Positions 29,123-38,655 are shown, numbered from the stretch's first letter. The stretch: 64,000 bases of DNA from Clavibacter michiganensis (GCF_002151125.1 NZ_MDJZ01000003.1:1-64000); one strand, 5' to 3'. Program-made: numbers and translations. Notes: generated by a model not told the origin, from the sequence alone.

Positions 29123-30697
29123 ATGACGCACACCGAGTACGACTACGTGGTGGTCGGCGGGGGATCCGCGGGCGCCGCGGTGGCCGCCCGCCTCAGCGAG
29201 GACCCGGACATGCAGGTGGCCCTCATCGAGGCCGGCCCGCACGACAAGGACCTCGACGTGGTCCTCCGCCTCGACCGCTGGATGGAGCTGCTCGAGTCCG
29301 GCTACGACTGGGACTACCCCATCGAGCAGCAGGAGAACGGCAACTCCTTCATGCGCCACGCGCGCGCGAAGGTGCTGGGCGGATGCTCCAGCCACAACTC
29401 CTGCATCGCCTTCTGGGCGCCGCGCGAGGACCTCGACGGCTGGGCGCACGAGCACGGCGCCACCGGCTGGGACGCCGACAGCACCTACCCGCTGTACCGG
29501 CGGCTGGAGACGAACGAGGATCCCGAGCCGCACCACGGCCACGACGGCCCGGTGCACCTCATGAACGTGCCGCCGCGGGATCCCTCCGGCGTCGCCCTGC
29601 TCGACGCGTGCGAGCAGGCGGGCATCCCGCGCACGCGCTTCAACACCGGCGCGACCGTGCGGAACGGCGCCGGGTTCTTCCAGATCAACCGGCAGGCGGA
29701 CGGCACGCGCGCGTCCTCGTCGGTCTCGTACCTGCACCCGCTCGCCGACCGCGCGAACCTCACGGTGCTGACCGACCTCAAGGCGCGCGCGCTCGAGTTC
29801 GACGACGCCGACCGCTGCACGGGCGTGCAGGTCGTCGACAACGCGTTCGCGAAGACGCGCACCGTCCGGGCCCGCCGCGAGGTGATCCTCTCCGCCGGCG
29901 CCATCGACTCGCCCAAGCTGCTGATGCTCTCGGGCATCGGCCCGAAGGCACACCTCGAGGATCTCGGCATCCCGGTGCGCGTCGACTCGCCCGGCGTGGG
30001 CGAGAACCTGCAGGACCACCCCGAGGGCGTGATCCAGTGGGAGGCCAAGCAGCCCATGCCCACGGAGAGCACGCAGTGGTGGGAGATCGGGATCTTCGCG
30101 ACCACCGAGGAGGGGCTCGACCGGCCCGACCTCATGTTCCACTACGGGTCGGTGCCGTTCGACATGCACACCGTGCGCCAGGGCTACCCGACGACCGAGA
30201 ACGGCTTCTGCCTCACGCCGAACGTCACGCACGCCCGCTCCCGCGGCACGGTGCGCCTCCGCAGCCGCGACCACCGCGACAAGCCGCTCGTGGACCCGCG
30301 CTACCTCACCGACCCGCACGACATGCGCGTGCTCATCGCCGGGATCCGGCTGGCGCGCGAGATCGTGGCGCAGCCCGCGATGTCCGAGTGGGCGGGCCGG
30401 GAGCTGTACCCGGGCGTCGAGGCGCAGACCGACGAGGAGATCGCGGACTACCTCTCCCGCACGCACAACACCGTCTACCACCCGGCGGGCACCGTGCGGA
30501 TGGGCGCCGTCGACGACGCGATGTCGCCGCTGGATCCCGAGCTGTGCGTCAAGGGCGTGACGGGCCTCCGGGTCGCCGACGCGTCGGTCATGCCCGAGCT
30601 CACGACCGTGAACCCCAACATCACGACGATGATGATCGGCGAGCGCTGCGCCGACCTCGTGAAGGCGTCGCGCGCGGCGGAGCTGGTCTCCCGCTAG
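29123..30697 (+). CDS. betA: Choline dehydrogenase (GMC oxidoreductase)
   Basis: The product is 524 aa and oxidises choline to betaine aldehyde using FAD. The N-terminal FAD motif is [19 protein letters not shown]. The GMC signatures [15 protein letters not shown] and [18 protein letters not shown] are present. The C-terminal catalytic His is in [10 protein letters not shown], with [11 protein letters not shown]. The start at 29123 was chosen for GGGAG six bases upstream; an in-frame ATG at 29099, overlapping betB, would add eight residues. The operon ends in a strong hairpin. No BetI regulator is nearby. Confidence 0.92.
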   Translation: MTHTEYDYVVVGGGSAGAAVAARLSEDPDMQVALIEAGPHDKDLDVVLRLDRWMELLESGYDWDYPIEQQENGNSFMRHARAKVLGGCSSHNSCIAFWAPREDLDGWAHEHGATGWDADSTYPLYRRLETNEDPEPHHGHDGPVHLMNVPPRDPSGVALLDACEQAGIPRTRFNTGATVRNGAGFFQINRQADGTRASSSVSYLHPLADRANLTVLTDLKARALEFDDADRCTGVQVVDNAFAKTRTVRARREVILSAGAIDSPKLLMLSGIGPKAHLEDLGIPVRVDSPGVGENLQDHPEGVIQWEAKQPMPTESTQWWEIGIFATTEEGLDRPDLMFHYGSVPFDMHTVRQGYPTTENGFCLTPNVTHARSRGTVRLRSRDHRDKPLVDPRYLTDPHDMRVLIAGIRLAREIVAQPAMSEWAGRELYPGVEAQTDEEIADYLSRTHNTVYHPAGTVRMGAVDDAMSPLDPELCVKGVTGLRVADASVMPELTTVNPNITTMMIGERCADLVKASRAAELVSR

Positions 30698-30716
30698 GCG
30701 CCGAGCCGGACCGCGT

Positions 30717-30753
30717 CGACCGGCCGCCGTCCACACGGGACGGCGGCCGGTCG
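30717..30753. terminator. Bidirectional terminator after betA
   Basis: A perfect 16-bp GC-rich stem (30717-30732 with 30738-30753) closes a 5-nt loop between the convergent betA and MFS genes. Confidence 0.85.
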
Positions 30754-30764
30754 CGGCGCAGGGC

Positions 30765-32243
30765 CTACCGGGCGGGAACGCGCTCCCGGTCGTGCTCGTC
30801 CGCATGCGCGGATCCCGCCACGGCGACGGCCGGGTGCACGGGGTCGGCGTCGGCGTCGGCGGCACCGCGCGCCTTCCGCTCCGCGATCGCCTCCCGCGCC
30901 GGGTCCTTCGCGGCGAGCGCCGCGGCGATCGTCAGCACCGCGTACAGCCCGATGTAGGCGCAGAGGATCCACGGGGAGCCGCCGCCCCACTGCAGGAACA
31001 GCACCGCGAGCAGCGGCGTGAGGCCGACGGAGAAGATGCTGCCGACCTGGTAGCCGAGCGAGACGCCGCTGTAGCGGACGCCCGTCGGGAACTGCTCGGC
31101 GAACCACGCCGCCTGCGGGCCGTAGATCGAGTCGTGGAAGACGTTCATGCCGAGCGCGAAGACGAGCGGCAGGAGCAGCAGCGGGCCGGAGTCGAGGAAC
31201 GCGAAGAACGGCCAGATGAGGATCCCGATGCCGGCGGCGCTCCCGATGGTGAGGCGGCGGCGGCCGACGCGGTCGGAGATCCAGCCCCAGAGCGGCGTGG
31301 TCAGCAGGCTCAGCGCCGAGACGATGAGCACCGACGTGAGCGCGACGCCCGAGTCGCCGCGGTTCTCGGCGAGGTAGGAGAGCGTGTAGACGGTGAGGAT
31401 CGAGTAGAGCGCGGGCTGCACGAGGCGGAGACCCGCGGTGATCAGCACGGCGCGCGGGTGCTTCCGCAGCACGACGCCGAGCGGGAAGCGCTCGACCTTG
31501 CCGGACGCCTTGATGTCGCGGAACTCGGCGGCGTCCTCCACGCGGAGGCGGATCACGAGGCCGACGCCCACGAGCACGGCGCTGAGGAGGAACGGCAGGC
31601 GCCAGCCCCAGGCGAGGAACTGCTCCTCGCCGAGCGAGAAGCGCGTCGCGGCGAAGACGCCGGTGGCGAGGAGCATGCCGCCCGCGGATCCCATCTGGGT
31701 GAACGCGCCGAAGAGGCCCCGGCGGTGGGCGGGGGCGTGCTCGACGGACAGCAGCGCGGATCCGCCCCACTCGGCGCCGGCCGCGATGCCCTGCACGAGC
31801 CGCAGGAACACGAGGCCGACGACGCTCGCCAAGCCGATGGTCGCGTAGGTCGGCAGGACGCCGATGAGCGTCGACGCGATCCCCATGAGCACGAGCGAGT
31901 ACACGAGCATGCGCTTGCGGCCGATGCGGTCGCCGAGGTGGCCCGCGACGATCCCGCCGATGGGCCGCGCGAGGAAGCCGACGCCGTACGCGGCGAACGA
32001 CGAGAGCAGGCCGACCGCGGGCGTCTGGTTCGGGAAGAACTGGCTGCCGAACACCAGCGCGGACGCGGTGGCGTAGAGGTAGAAGTCGTAGTACTCGACG
32101 GTCGTGCCGACGAACGACGCGGTGAGGACGCGGCGTCGGCGGCGGGAGACGTCGGCGGGGGCCTCGGGATCGGAGGGCGAAGCGGGCGACGCGGGCGGCG
32201 GGGGCGTCGACGCGGCGGATGCGGCGGGCGGTGCGGTGGTCAT
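30765..32243 (-). CDS. MHS-family MFS transporter
   Basis: The product is 492 aa with 12 predicted transmembrane segments. The start of the fold, SFVGTTVEYYDFYLYATASA, and the loop GHLGDRIGRKRMLVYSLVLM are diagnostic of metabolite:H+ symporters (ShiA/ProP/KgtP relatives). RPIGGIVAGHLGDRIGRK is the MFS loop 2-3 motif. The N-terminal ~30 residues are Pro/Ala-rich. Its substrate is unknown. It is divergent from the LLM monooxygenase gene, with the shared 18-bp element between them, so it may import that pathway's substrate. The ATG has GGAGA upstream. Confidence 0.88.
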   Translation of the reverse strand: MTTAPPAASAASTPPPPASPASPSDPEAPADVSRRRRRVLTASFVGTTVEYYDFYLYATASALVFGSQFFPNQTPAVGLLSSFAAYGVGFLARPIGGIVAGHLGDRIGRKRMLVYSLVLMGIASTLIGVLPTYATIGLASVVGLVFLRLVQGIAAGAEWGGSALLSVEHAPAHRRGLFGAFTQMGSAGGMLLATGVFAATRFSLGEEQFLAWGWRLPFLLSAVLVGVGLVIRLRVEDAAEFRDIKASGKVERFPLGVVLRKHPRAVLITAGLRLVQPALYSILTVYTLSYLAENRGDSGVALTSVLIVSALSLLTTPLWGWISDRVGRRRLTIGSAAGIGILIWPFFAFLDSGPLLLLPLVFALGMNVFHDSIYGPQAAWFAEQFPTGVRYSGVSLGYQVGSIFSVGLTPLLAVLFLQWGGGSPWILCAYIGLYAVLTIAAALAAKDPAREAIAERKARGAADADADPVHPAVAVAGSAHADEHDRERVPAR

Positions 32244-32369
32244 GGGGTCTCCAGCGGTGCGGCTGCGGTGCAGGGGAAGGCCGGGCGGGGATCCGCTCGG
32301 CTGCCGCCCACCGTGGCCCGTGATCCCCCGGCCGGGGAAGGGCCGCGGTCACGCCGCGTAACGCGCGCC

Positions 32370-32387
32370 GGTAACCCCGCGTCACAC
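32370..32387 (+). promoter_or_regulatory. Shared 18-bp regulatory element, copy B
   Basis: GGTAACCCCGCGTCACAC lies in the 211-nt divergent region between the MHS transporter and the LLM gene, 67 nt before the LLM start. It differs at one position from copy A (18524-18541) and has the same orientation relative to the downstream flavoenzyme gene. A related palindrome, GTCACGCCGCGTAAC, lies just upstream at 32349-32363. Confidence 0.6.
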
Positions 32388-32454
32388 GGGCCGCCCCGGA
32401 TTCCGGCGCCCGGGGAAGCGGGTGGGAGGGTGGAGGTCCGACGAGAGGATCCCC

Positions 32455-33825
32455 ATGCCCGACGCCCGGCCCCCGCTCCGCTTCGCCGCGTTCGTGATGA
32501 ACACCGCCAGCCACATCCAGCACGGGCTGTGGCGGCACCCGTCCGCCCGCCAGCACGAGTTCGACGACGTCGAGCTGTGGGTGGACCTCGCGAGGACCCT
32601 CGAGCGCGGCCGCTTCGACGCCATGTTCTTCGCCGACGTGGTGGGCCTCTACGGTCCGGGCGACGGCGCCTACGACGTGAACGCGCGCGAGGGCCTCCAG
32701 TTCCCGAGCAACGACCCGTCCGTGCTGATCTCCGCGCTCGCCGTGAGCACCGAGCACCTCGGCTTCGCGTTCACGAGCTCGGTGCTCCAGGCGCACCCGT
32801 TCGACTTCGCGCGCAAGGTGTCGACGCTCGACCACATCTCGAAGGGGCGCATCGCCTGGAACGTCGTGACGAGCGCGCTCGACGGCGCCGCCCGCAACTT
32901 CGGGCACGACGGCCTCGAGGACCACGACGCCCGCTACGCCTGGGCCGACGAGTACCTCGACGTCGTCTACAAGCTGTGGGAGGGATCGTGGGACGACGAC
33001 GCTCTCCAGCGCGACAAGGAGCGCGGGGTGTTCTCGGATGCGTCGCGGATCCACCGCATCGACCACGAGGGGCCGCGCTACAAGGTCGCAGGTCCCCACC
33101 TGTCGTCTCCGTCGCCGCAGCGCACGCCCGTGCTCTTCCAGGCGGGATCCTCGCCCGTCGGCCGCCGCTTCGCCGCCCGGAACGCGGAGGCGCAGTTCAT
33201 CCTGTCGTCGACGCCGGAGAAGACCCGCGCCCTCATCGAGGACACCCGGGCGCTCGCCGTGGACGCGGGCCGGCGGGCCGACGACCTCTCCTTCTGGCTC
33301 GGGCTCTCCTTCATCACGGGCAGCACGGAGGAGGAGGCGAAGCGCAACGAGGCCGAGATCGACGAGTACCTGAGCGCCGACGGCTTCCTCCTGCACTCCA
33401 ACCTCGGCTTCGACCCGAAGACGGGCGAGCAGCTGGATCCGGCCACCCCGCTCTCCGAGGTCGAGACCCAGGCCGGGCAGAGCCACCTCAACTGGCTGCG
33501 CGAGGCGTCGCCCGACCGCGAGCCGACCATCGCCGACCTCGCCCGCCTCTCGGCGAAGCTCCGCGGCCGCGTCGTGGGCACGCCCGAGCAGATCGCGGAC
33601 GTGCTCGCGGGCTGGCAGGAGGCGGGCGTGGACGGGATCAACGTCATCAACTGGACCCTGCCCGGCAGCTACGAGGACTTCGTCGACCACGTCACGCCCG
33701 TGCTGCAGGAGCGCGGGCTGCAGCAGAAGGAGTACGAGCCGGGGACGCTGCGGCACAAGCTCACCGGACACGACCGGCTGCCGGAGTCGCACCCGGCGGC
33801 GGCGTACCGGGGCGCGTTCTCGTGA
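32455..33825 (+). CDS. LLM-class flavin monooxygenase (DszA/NtaA/SnaA type)
   Basis: The product is 456 aa. Features of the NtaA/DszA group are FAAFVMNTASHIQHGLWRHP at the start, LARTLERGRFDAMFFADVVG, AVSTEHLGFAFTSS, RIAWNVVTSALDGAARNFG, and the C-terminal GWQEAGVDGINVINW. These enzymes use FMNH2 from a separate reductase to oxidise sulfones, nitrilotriacetate or similar. The substrate cannot be told. GAGAGGA precedes the ATG. The next gene, a DszC-like enzyme, overlaps by 4 nt, so the two probably act in one pathway. Confidence 0.88.
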   Translation: MPDARPPLRFAAFVMNTASHIQHGLWRHPSARQHEFDDVELWVDLARTLERGRFDAMFFADVVGLYGPGDGAYDVNAREGLQFPSNDPSVLISALAVSTEHLGFAFTSSVLQAHPFDFARKVSTLDHISKGRIAWNVVTSALDGAARNFGHDGLEDHDARYAWADEYLDVVYKLWEGSWDDDALQRDKERGVFSDASRIHRIDHEGPRYKVAGPHLSSPSPQRTPVLFQAGSSPVGRRFAARNAEAQFILSSTPEKTRALIEDTRALAVDAGRRADDLSFWLGLSFITGSTEEEAKRNEAEIDEYLSADGFLLHSNLGFDPKTGEQLDPATPLSEVETQAGQSHLNWLREASPDREPTIADLARLSAKLRGRVVGTPEQIADVLAGWQEAGVDGINVINWTLPGSYEDFVDHVTPVLQERGLQQKEYEPGTLRHKLTGHDRLPESHPAAAYRGAFS

Positions 33826-35072
33826 CCGTGACGGCCGACGGGGCGACCGCGACCGCTACCCGCGCCGACCTGCGCGCCGAGTTCCTGCCGCTGTTCGACC
33901 GGATCCGCCAGGGCGCCGTCGCCCGCGAGCGCGACCGGCAGCTCGCGTTCGACGCCGTCGCGCTCCTCCGCGAGGCGCGGTTCGGTGCCATCCGCCTGCC
34001 CGTCGCAGACGGCGGGCGCGGCGCCTCGCTCGCCCAGCTCGTCGAGCTCGTGATCGAGCTGTCCGCCGCCGACGCGAACGTCGGGCACCTGCTGCGCGGC
34101 CACTTCGGCTACGTCGAGCTCGTGCTGCGGCGGCCGCCGGGCCCCGCGCGCGAGGAGTGGATCCGCCGCATCGCGTCCGGCGCCATCGTCGGCAACGCCA
34201 CGAGCGAGCAGACCGGCAACACGCTCGCCGACATCTCCACGACGCTCCAGGAGCGCGACGGCCGCTGGATCCTCGACGGCACCAAGTACTACTCGACCGG
34301 CACGCTCTACTCCGACTGGATCTACCTCGCCGCGGGTCGCGCGGCCGCCGACGGCGTCGAGCGCGTGACCCTCGCGATCCCGACCGACGCGCCCGGCGTC
34401 ACCGCGGTCCACGACTGGGACGCGTTCGGCCAGACCCTCACCGCGAGCGGCACCACCACCTTCGCGGGCGTGGAGGTGGATCCGGCGACCGTCACCGCGT
34501 ACCGCGAGGCGCCGCTGAGCCACATCCAGGCCTTCTACCAGCTGCACCTCGTGGCGGTGCTGGCGGGGATCGCGCAGGAGGTCGAGCGTGACGCGGTCGC
34601 GTACGTGCGCAGCCGCACGCGCACCTACATCCACGCGAACGCGGCGCTGCCGAAGGACGACCCGCAGGTGCTCGACGTCGTCGGCCGGATCTCCACCGCG
34701 GCGTTCGCCGTGCGCGCCGCCACGCTCGCGGCCGCCGCCTGGCTCGACGACGCGGTCGCGACCGCCCCGGCCGGCGAGGCCCTCGACCGGCCGTCCCTCG
34801 ACGCCGCCGAGAACGCCGTCTACCAGGCGCAGGTGCACGCGGTCGACCAGGTGCCCGCCGCCGCGACGCTGCTGTTCGAGGTCGGGGGAGCGTCCGCCAC
34901 CTTCCGCGAGCGCGCGCTCGACCGGCACTGGCGGAACGCCCGCGTCGTCGCGAGCCACAACCCGGCCATCTACAAGGCCCGCGCGATCGGCGAGCACGCG
35001 GTCGCGGGCCGCGGTCCTGTCGAGGCGTGGGCCGCGTACGAGAAGGTGGGCGCGACGGCGTTCCCGCGCTGA
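33822..35072 (+). CDS. DszC/SfnB-like acyl-CoA-dehydrogenase-fold monooxygenase
   Basis: The product is 416 aa from a GTGA overlap with the LLM gene. Conserved parts are RLPVADGGRGASLAQL, SAADANVGHLLRGHFGY, GNATSEQTGN, the ILDGTKYYSTGTLYSDWIYL segment and the C-terminal LFEVGGASATFRERALDRHW. The KYYSTG segment is equivalent to KSFSTGG in the paralogue at 17118-18437. In the dibenzothiophene pathway DszC and DszA act in sequence, so this LLM/DszC-like pair may oxidise an organosulfur compound; that is inference. Confidence 0.84.
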   Translation: MTVTADGATATATRADLRAEFLPLFDRIRQGAVARERDRQLAFDAVALLREARFGAIRLPVADGGRGASLAQLVELVIELSAADANVGHLLRGHFGYVELVLRRPPGPAREEWIRRIASGAIVGNATSEQTGNTLADISTTLQERDGRWILDGTKYYSTGTLYSDWIYLAAGRAAADGVERVTLAIPTDAPGVTAVHDWDAFGQTLTASGTTTFAGVEVDPATVTAYREAPLSHIQAFYQLHLVAVLAGIAQEVERDAVAYVRSRTRTYIHANAALPKDDPQVLDVVGRISTAAFAVRAATLAAAAWLDDAVATAPAGEALDRPSLDAAENAVYQAQVHAVDQVPAAATLLFEVGGASATFRERALDRHWRNARVVASHNPAIYKARAIGEHAVAGRGPVEAWAAYEKVGATAFPR

Positions 35073-35190
35073 CCGGCGCCGATCCGCGCAGACCCGTGCC
35101 GCCCGAGCTGGGGGCGTCCGCGCGCCCGGCGGCGGTGCACGGCGTCGGTACGGTGGACGGGCGGCCGGGACGCCGCGGGACAGGGGATCC

Positions 35191-36354
35191 ATGACGACGC
35201 ACGCGCCCAGCCGGCCGCAGCTGGACACGACGCCGCTGACCGGACGCATCGACCGCGACGACCTCCGCCGCTTCCGCCGCGAGTTCACCGCCCGGTTCCC
35301 CGTCCTGGTCTCGCCGCTGTTCCTATTCGGCCGCATCGCCATGGGGATCCTCGCCGTGCTCACCATCCCGCTCGGCGGCGTCTTCGTGCTCGTCGCCGGC
35401 CTCGCCGCGATCTTCACCGACGACCCCGAGATGCGCGGCGACGCCCTCGGCATGACCGTCTTCGGCATCCCGCTGCTCGGCACAGGCGTCTTCTTCGCCT
35501 GGCGCCTGATCCGCACCCGCCGGCGTCGGAGCACCATCCGCAGCCACTACCGCCTCGCGCGCTTCGGGCGGGTCAACGGCCTCAGCTACACGCCCGGTCC
35601 GCTCTCCGACGGGCACATGGGCGAGGTCGCGGCGCGCGGCATGTACCTCACCCGGATCATGCGGCCCCGCACCGCGCGCCCCGTCGAGTTCGGCAACCAC
35701 GAGCTGGCCTCCGCGTCGAAGGCGTCCGGCATCACCCAGTACGGCGGCTACGCGATGATCGGCCTGCGGCGCGAGCTCCCGCACATCCAGGTCATCTCGA
35801 ACCGGACGCGCCTCCGCCGAGCGATGACGCCGACCGTGGACGTCGCCCGCTCCCAGCGCCTCGAGCTCGAGGGCGACTTCGACCGGCACGCCGCGCTCTA
35901 CTGCCCGGAAGGGTACGAGCGCGACGCCCTCTACCTCTTCACCCCCGACGTGATGGCGGTGCTCGTCGACCGGGTGCGCGGCTTCGACGTGGAGATCCGC
36001 GGCGACCGCCTGCTGCTGCGCTCGCCCGCGGACATGGTGACGCTGAGGCCCGACCGCTGGCACGACGTCATCGACGCGACCGCCGCCCTCATGGCGAAGG
36101 TCGACCGGTGGGAGCGCTGGCGCGACGACCGGCTGCTGTCGCTCGAGGGCGAGGAGGCGTCGGTGCTCACGGCGTCCGACGAGGCGCTCGCCGTGCCCGA
36201 GCCCGGGAAGGCGCGCCGCCGGGCCCGTCGCGCGCGCGGCGTCGCGACGGCCGGCCGACGCCTCCGGATGCGGCCGACGCTCGGGCTCCTCCTGCTCATC
36301 GCGCTCGCCGTCGTCTTCCTCGGGCTCGGCTTCCTGATCACGACGCTGCCGTGA
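35191..36354 (+). CDS. Membrane protein of unknown function, tandem paralogue 1
   Basis: The product is 387 aa. It starts with a TPLTGRIDRDDLRRFRREF helix. Two transmembrane segments lie at about residues 50-75 and 88-108, a large soluble domain at ~115-330, and one C-terminal transmembrane helix after a basic stretch. The soluble domain has LEGDFDRHAALYCPEGYERD and LYLFTPDVMAVLVDRVRGF. From memory this resembles DUF3137-type proteins, with low confidence. The next gene overlaps by 4 nt and is a clear paralogue. ATG preceded by GGGGA. Confidence 0.75.
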   Translation: MTTHAPSRPQLDTTPLTGRIDRDDLRRFRREFTARFPVLVSPLFLFGRIAMGILAVLTIPLGGVFVLVAGLAAIFTDDPEMRGDALGMTVFGIPLLGTGVFFAWRLIRTRRRRSTIRSHYRLARFGRVNGLSYTPGPLSDGHMGEVAARGMYLTRIMRPRTARPVEFGNHELASASKASGITQYGGYAMIGLRRELPHIQVISNRTRLRRAMTPTVDVARSQRLELEGDFDRHAALYCPEGYERDALYLFTPDVMAVLVDRVRGFDVEIRGDRLLLRSPADMVTLRPDRWHDVIDATAALMAKVDRWERWRDDRLLSLEGEEASVLTASDEALAVPEPGKARRRARRARGVATAGRRLRMRPTLGLLLLIALAVVFLGLGFLITTLP

Positions 36355-37484
36355 GCCGCGTCACGGCGCTCACGCGAGCCAGGCTCGACACGGATCCGCT
36401 CACCGACCGCATCCGCCGCCGCGACCTCCGCACGTTCCGCCGGGAGTTCCGGCGTGAGCACCCGGAGGCGGAGGGGATCGGCGTGAAGGCGCGCACCTTC
36501 CTCATGCACTTCCTCCTGTGGGACAGCGTCATCGCGCTCGCCCTCTTCGCCGGGATCATGGTGGAGACGCTCCAGAAGGGCGCGCCCGACGCCGGCGAGC
36601 AGGTCCTCTTCCAGGCGCTGTTCGCGTCGATCTTCGCCATCCTGCTCGTCGTGTTCGGCAGCTGGGTGATCCGCTCCCGCGAGCGCCGCGGCGGCTACCG
36701 GGCCCACCTCCGGCTCGTGCGCTTCGCCGAGGCCAACGGCATGGAGTACCTCCCGGGGCCGATGTCGGACGGGCGCTTCGGATCCGCGCGCCGCTTCTTC
36801 GACCTCACGCGCGTGATGCGGCCGACCCTGGCGCCCGGCATCGAGTTCGGCAACCACGAGATCGTCACGGCCGGCCGGCGCGAGGGGGCGCCGCGCTTCG
36901 GCGGGTACGCGATGATCCGGCTCGCGCACGAGATGCCGCACATCCGCGTCATCGCCCGACGGGGGATCGTCCGGCGCGCGCTGACGATGATGTCGAGCCC
37001 GGACCGGGAGCAGCGCCTCTCGCTCGAGGGAGACTTCGACCGCCACTACGCGCTGTACTGCCCGGCGGGCAGCGAGCGCGACGCCCTCTACCTCTTCACG
37101 CCCGACATCCTCGCCCTGCTCATCGACCGGGTCCGCGGGCTCGACGTCGAGGTCGTCGGCGACCGGCTGCTGCTCACCTCGTTCGACGACGTCGTGACGC
37201 GCGATCCCGAGCGCTGGCGCGACGTGATCGAAGCGACGACCGCGCTCGTCGCGAAGGTCGACCGCTGGGAGCGCTGGCGCGCCGATGCGATCGCCCGGCC
37301 GGAGGATCCGACCGCCGTCGACGCCGTGCTCGAGGCGATCGGCCTGCCCGACCCGGGTCGCGCGTCCCGGCCGCGACCGGTGCGACGCCTGCGTATGACG
37401 CCGACCCTCGGCGGCGTCATCGCGGTCGGCGTGCCGCTCCTGGTGTTCGCCGCGATGTGGATCGCCGTGCTCGTCCTCGATTGA
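36351..37484 (+). CDS. Membrane protein of unknown function, tandem paralogue 2
   Basis: The product is 377 aa. Layout and motifs match the preceding gene: TDPLTDRIRRRDLRTFRREF at the start, two transmembrane helices, LEGDFDRHYALYCPAGSERD, LYLFTPDILALLIDRVRGL, then a basic stretch and a C-terminal transmembrane helix. The start is a GTGA overlap with paralogue 1, so the two are co-translated and probably form one complex. The function is unknown. Confidence 0.75.
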   Translation: MSRVTALTRARLDTDPLTDRIRRRDLRTFRREFRREHPEAEGIGVKARTFLMHFLLWDSVIALALFAGIMVETLQKGAPDAGEQVLFQALFASIFAILLVVFGSWVIRSRERRGGYRAHLRLVRFAEANGMEYLPGPMSDGRFGSARRFFDLTRVMRPTLAPGIEFGNHEIVTAGRREGAPRFGGYAMIRLAHEMPHIRVIARRGIVRRALTMMSSPDREQRLSLEGDFDRHYALYCPAGSERDALYLFTPDILALLIDRVRGLDVEVVGDRLLLTSFDDVVTRDPERWRDVIEATTALVAKVDRWERWRADAIARPEDPTAVDAVLEAIGLPDPGRASRPRPVRRLRMTPTLGGVIAVGVPLLVFAAMWIAVLVLD

Positions 37485-37490
37485 CGCGGA

Positions 37491-38042
37491 TCATTCGCCC
37501 GTGACACCGTCGACCAGCTCCCGCACCACGTCGACGTGGCCCGCGTGGCGCGCGGTCTCCTCGATGAGGTGCACCACGATCCAGCGCAGCGACGGCATCT
37601 CGTCGGGTGGACCGGCGGCGGCGATGTCGTCGAGGTCGTGCCGGGCGATGACGGCGTCGCTCCCCGCGCACGCCAGCTCGTAGTCGGCCACGATCTCCGC
37701 GAGGGAGTCCGCCGGCGCGACGCGCCACTCGCCGTCCGGGTCGTCGTCGCCTCCGAAGCGCCGGTCGTAGTCGCCGGCCTCCATCAGCTCGACCGTCCAC
37801 GAGCGCTCGACGTCGGCGAGGTGCCGGATGGCGCCCGCGACGGAGGTGAGGCTCGGCAGCACGCGGCGGGCGGCGTCGGCGTCCGAGAGGCCGCGGGCCT
37901 TGCGGATCACGGTGGCGCGGTTGAGCGCGAGGAAGCCGGTGAGGCAGGCGCGCTCGTCGGCGCGCGGCGGTCGGGGGCGGTCGTCGTGGCCGAGGAGATC
38001 GGCGTCCGCGCCGGTCGCCATGTCGGGTGGATCGAGGGTCAT
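37491..38042 (-). CDS. DinB-like (DUF664) helical-bundle protein
   Basis: The product is 183 aa. It has the layout of small DinB/YfiT metal-binding four-helix bundles: LPSLTSVAGAIRHLADVERSW near residue 62, with His in RHLADVE, and the C-terminal LRWIVVHLIEETARHAGHVD. The His of RHLADVE with the two His of VHLIEETARHAGH are the usual metal ligands. Such proteins are thiol transferases (bacillithiol/mycothiol) or of unknown function. A TAGGCT box lies exactly 6 nt before the ATG. Confidence 0.85.
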   Translation of the reverse strand: MTLDPPDMATGADADLLGHDDRPRPPRADERACLTGFLALNRATVIRKARGLSDADAARRVLPSLTSVAGAIRHLADVERSWTVELMEAGDYDRRFGGDDDPDGEWRVAPADSLAEIVADYELACAGSDAVIARHDLDDIAAAGPPDEMPSLRWIVVHLIEETARHAGHVDVVRELVDGVTGE

Positions 38043-38048
38043 GGCGGG

Positions 38049-38054
38049 AGCCTA
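38049..38054 (-). promoter_or_regulatory. Putative leaderless -10 box of the DinB-like gene
   Basis: TAGGCT on the minus strand lies exactly 6 nt from the ATG and no Shine-Dalgarno sequence is present. Confidence 0.55.
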
Positions 38055-38129
38055 GGACCGGTTCCGGCGGGTGGGGAAGGTGCGGTACCGCGGGGATCCG
38101 CATGGAGGGGCCGCGCATCCGCCCCGCGT

Positions 38130-38135
38130 CAGACT
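38130..38135 (+). promoter_or_regulatory. Putative leaderless -10 box of the DoxX-like gene
   Basis: CAGACT ends exactly 6 nt before the ATG at 38142. The first base differs from TANNNT, but the spacing is the same as at seven other starts in the window. Confidence 0.4.
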
Positions 38136-38141
38136 GGGCGC

Positions 38142-38615
38142 ATGACCACGAGCCCCGCGTCCCGTTCGACCGCCGACCCGCGCATCGCCCCGGACGGCGG
38201 CCGCCGCTCGCTCCCGCGGACGCTCGCGCGGATCCTGCTCGGCCTCGTGCTGGTCATGGCCGGCACGGGCCACCTCACGGTCGCGCGCGAGTCGTTCCAG
38301 GCGCAGGTGCCGACGTGGCTGCCGATGGATCCGGACTTCGTGGTGCTCGCATCGGGCGTGGTGGAGATCGTGCTCGGCCTGTCGCTCGTGCTCCTCGGCC
38401 GCTGGCGCGTGTGGGTCGGACTCGTGGTCGCGGCGTTCTTCGTCGCGATCTTCCCCGGCAACATCTCCCAGCTCGTCACCCGCACGCCGGCCTTCGGCCT
38501 CGAGACCGACGCGGCCCGCGCGATCCGCCTCGTGTTCCAGCCGCTCCTCGTGATCTGGGCGCTGTGGGCGACCGGCGCGTGGTCGGCCTGGCGGAACAGG
38601 CGCGCCCGCCGCTGA
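38142..38615 (+). CDS. DoxX-like four-helix membrane protein
   Basis: The product is 157 aa with four transmembrane segments (about residues 28-45, 65-85, 90-110 and 125-145). LARILLGLVLVMAGTGHLTV and FPGNISQLVTR resemble the DoxX/DUF4267-like group of small membrane proteins often tied to redox balance. The specific role is unknown. The stop codon lies within a terminator hairpin. Confidence 0.75.
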   Translation: MTTSPASRSTADPRIAPDGGRRSLPRTLARILLGLVLVMAGTGHLTVARESFQAQVPTWLPMDPDFVVLASGVVEIVLGLSLVLLGRWRVWVGLVVAAFFVAIFPGNISQLVTRTPAFGLETDAARAIRLVFQPLLVIWALWATGAWSAWRNRRARR

Positions 38616-38637
38616 CCGGGGTCGAGCGGCGGGCGCG
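38601..38637. terminator. Bidirectional terminator, DoxX-like / PLDc_N-like genes
   Basis: A perfect 13-bp stem (38601-38613 with 38625-38637) closes an 11-nt loop and overlaps the stop codon of the DoxX-like gene. Confidence 0.8.
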
Positions 38638-38655
38638 GGGCTGCGCGGGGAGCGG

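Noticed and set aside
25685-30697. A 1670-codon plus-strand frame ending in choline dehydrogenase
   Set aside because: Only the last ~525 codons are BetA. The upstream part is an out-of-frame reading of betT and betB with no motifs.
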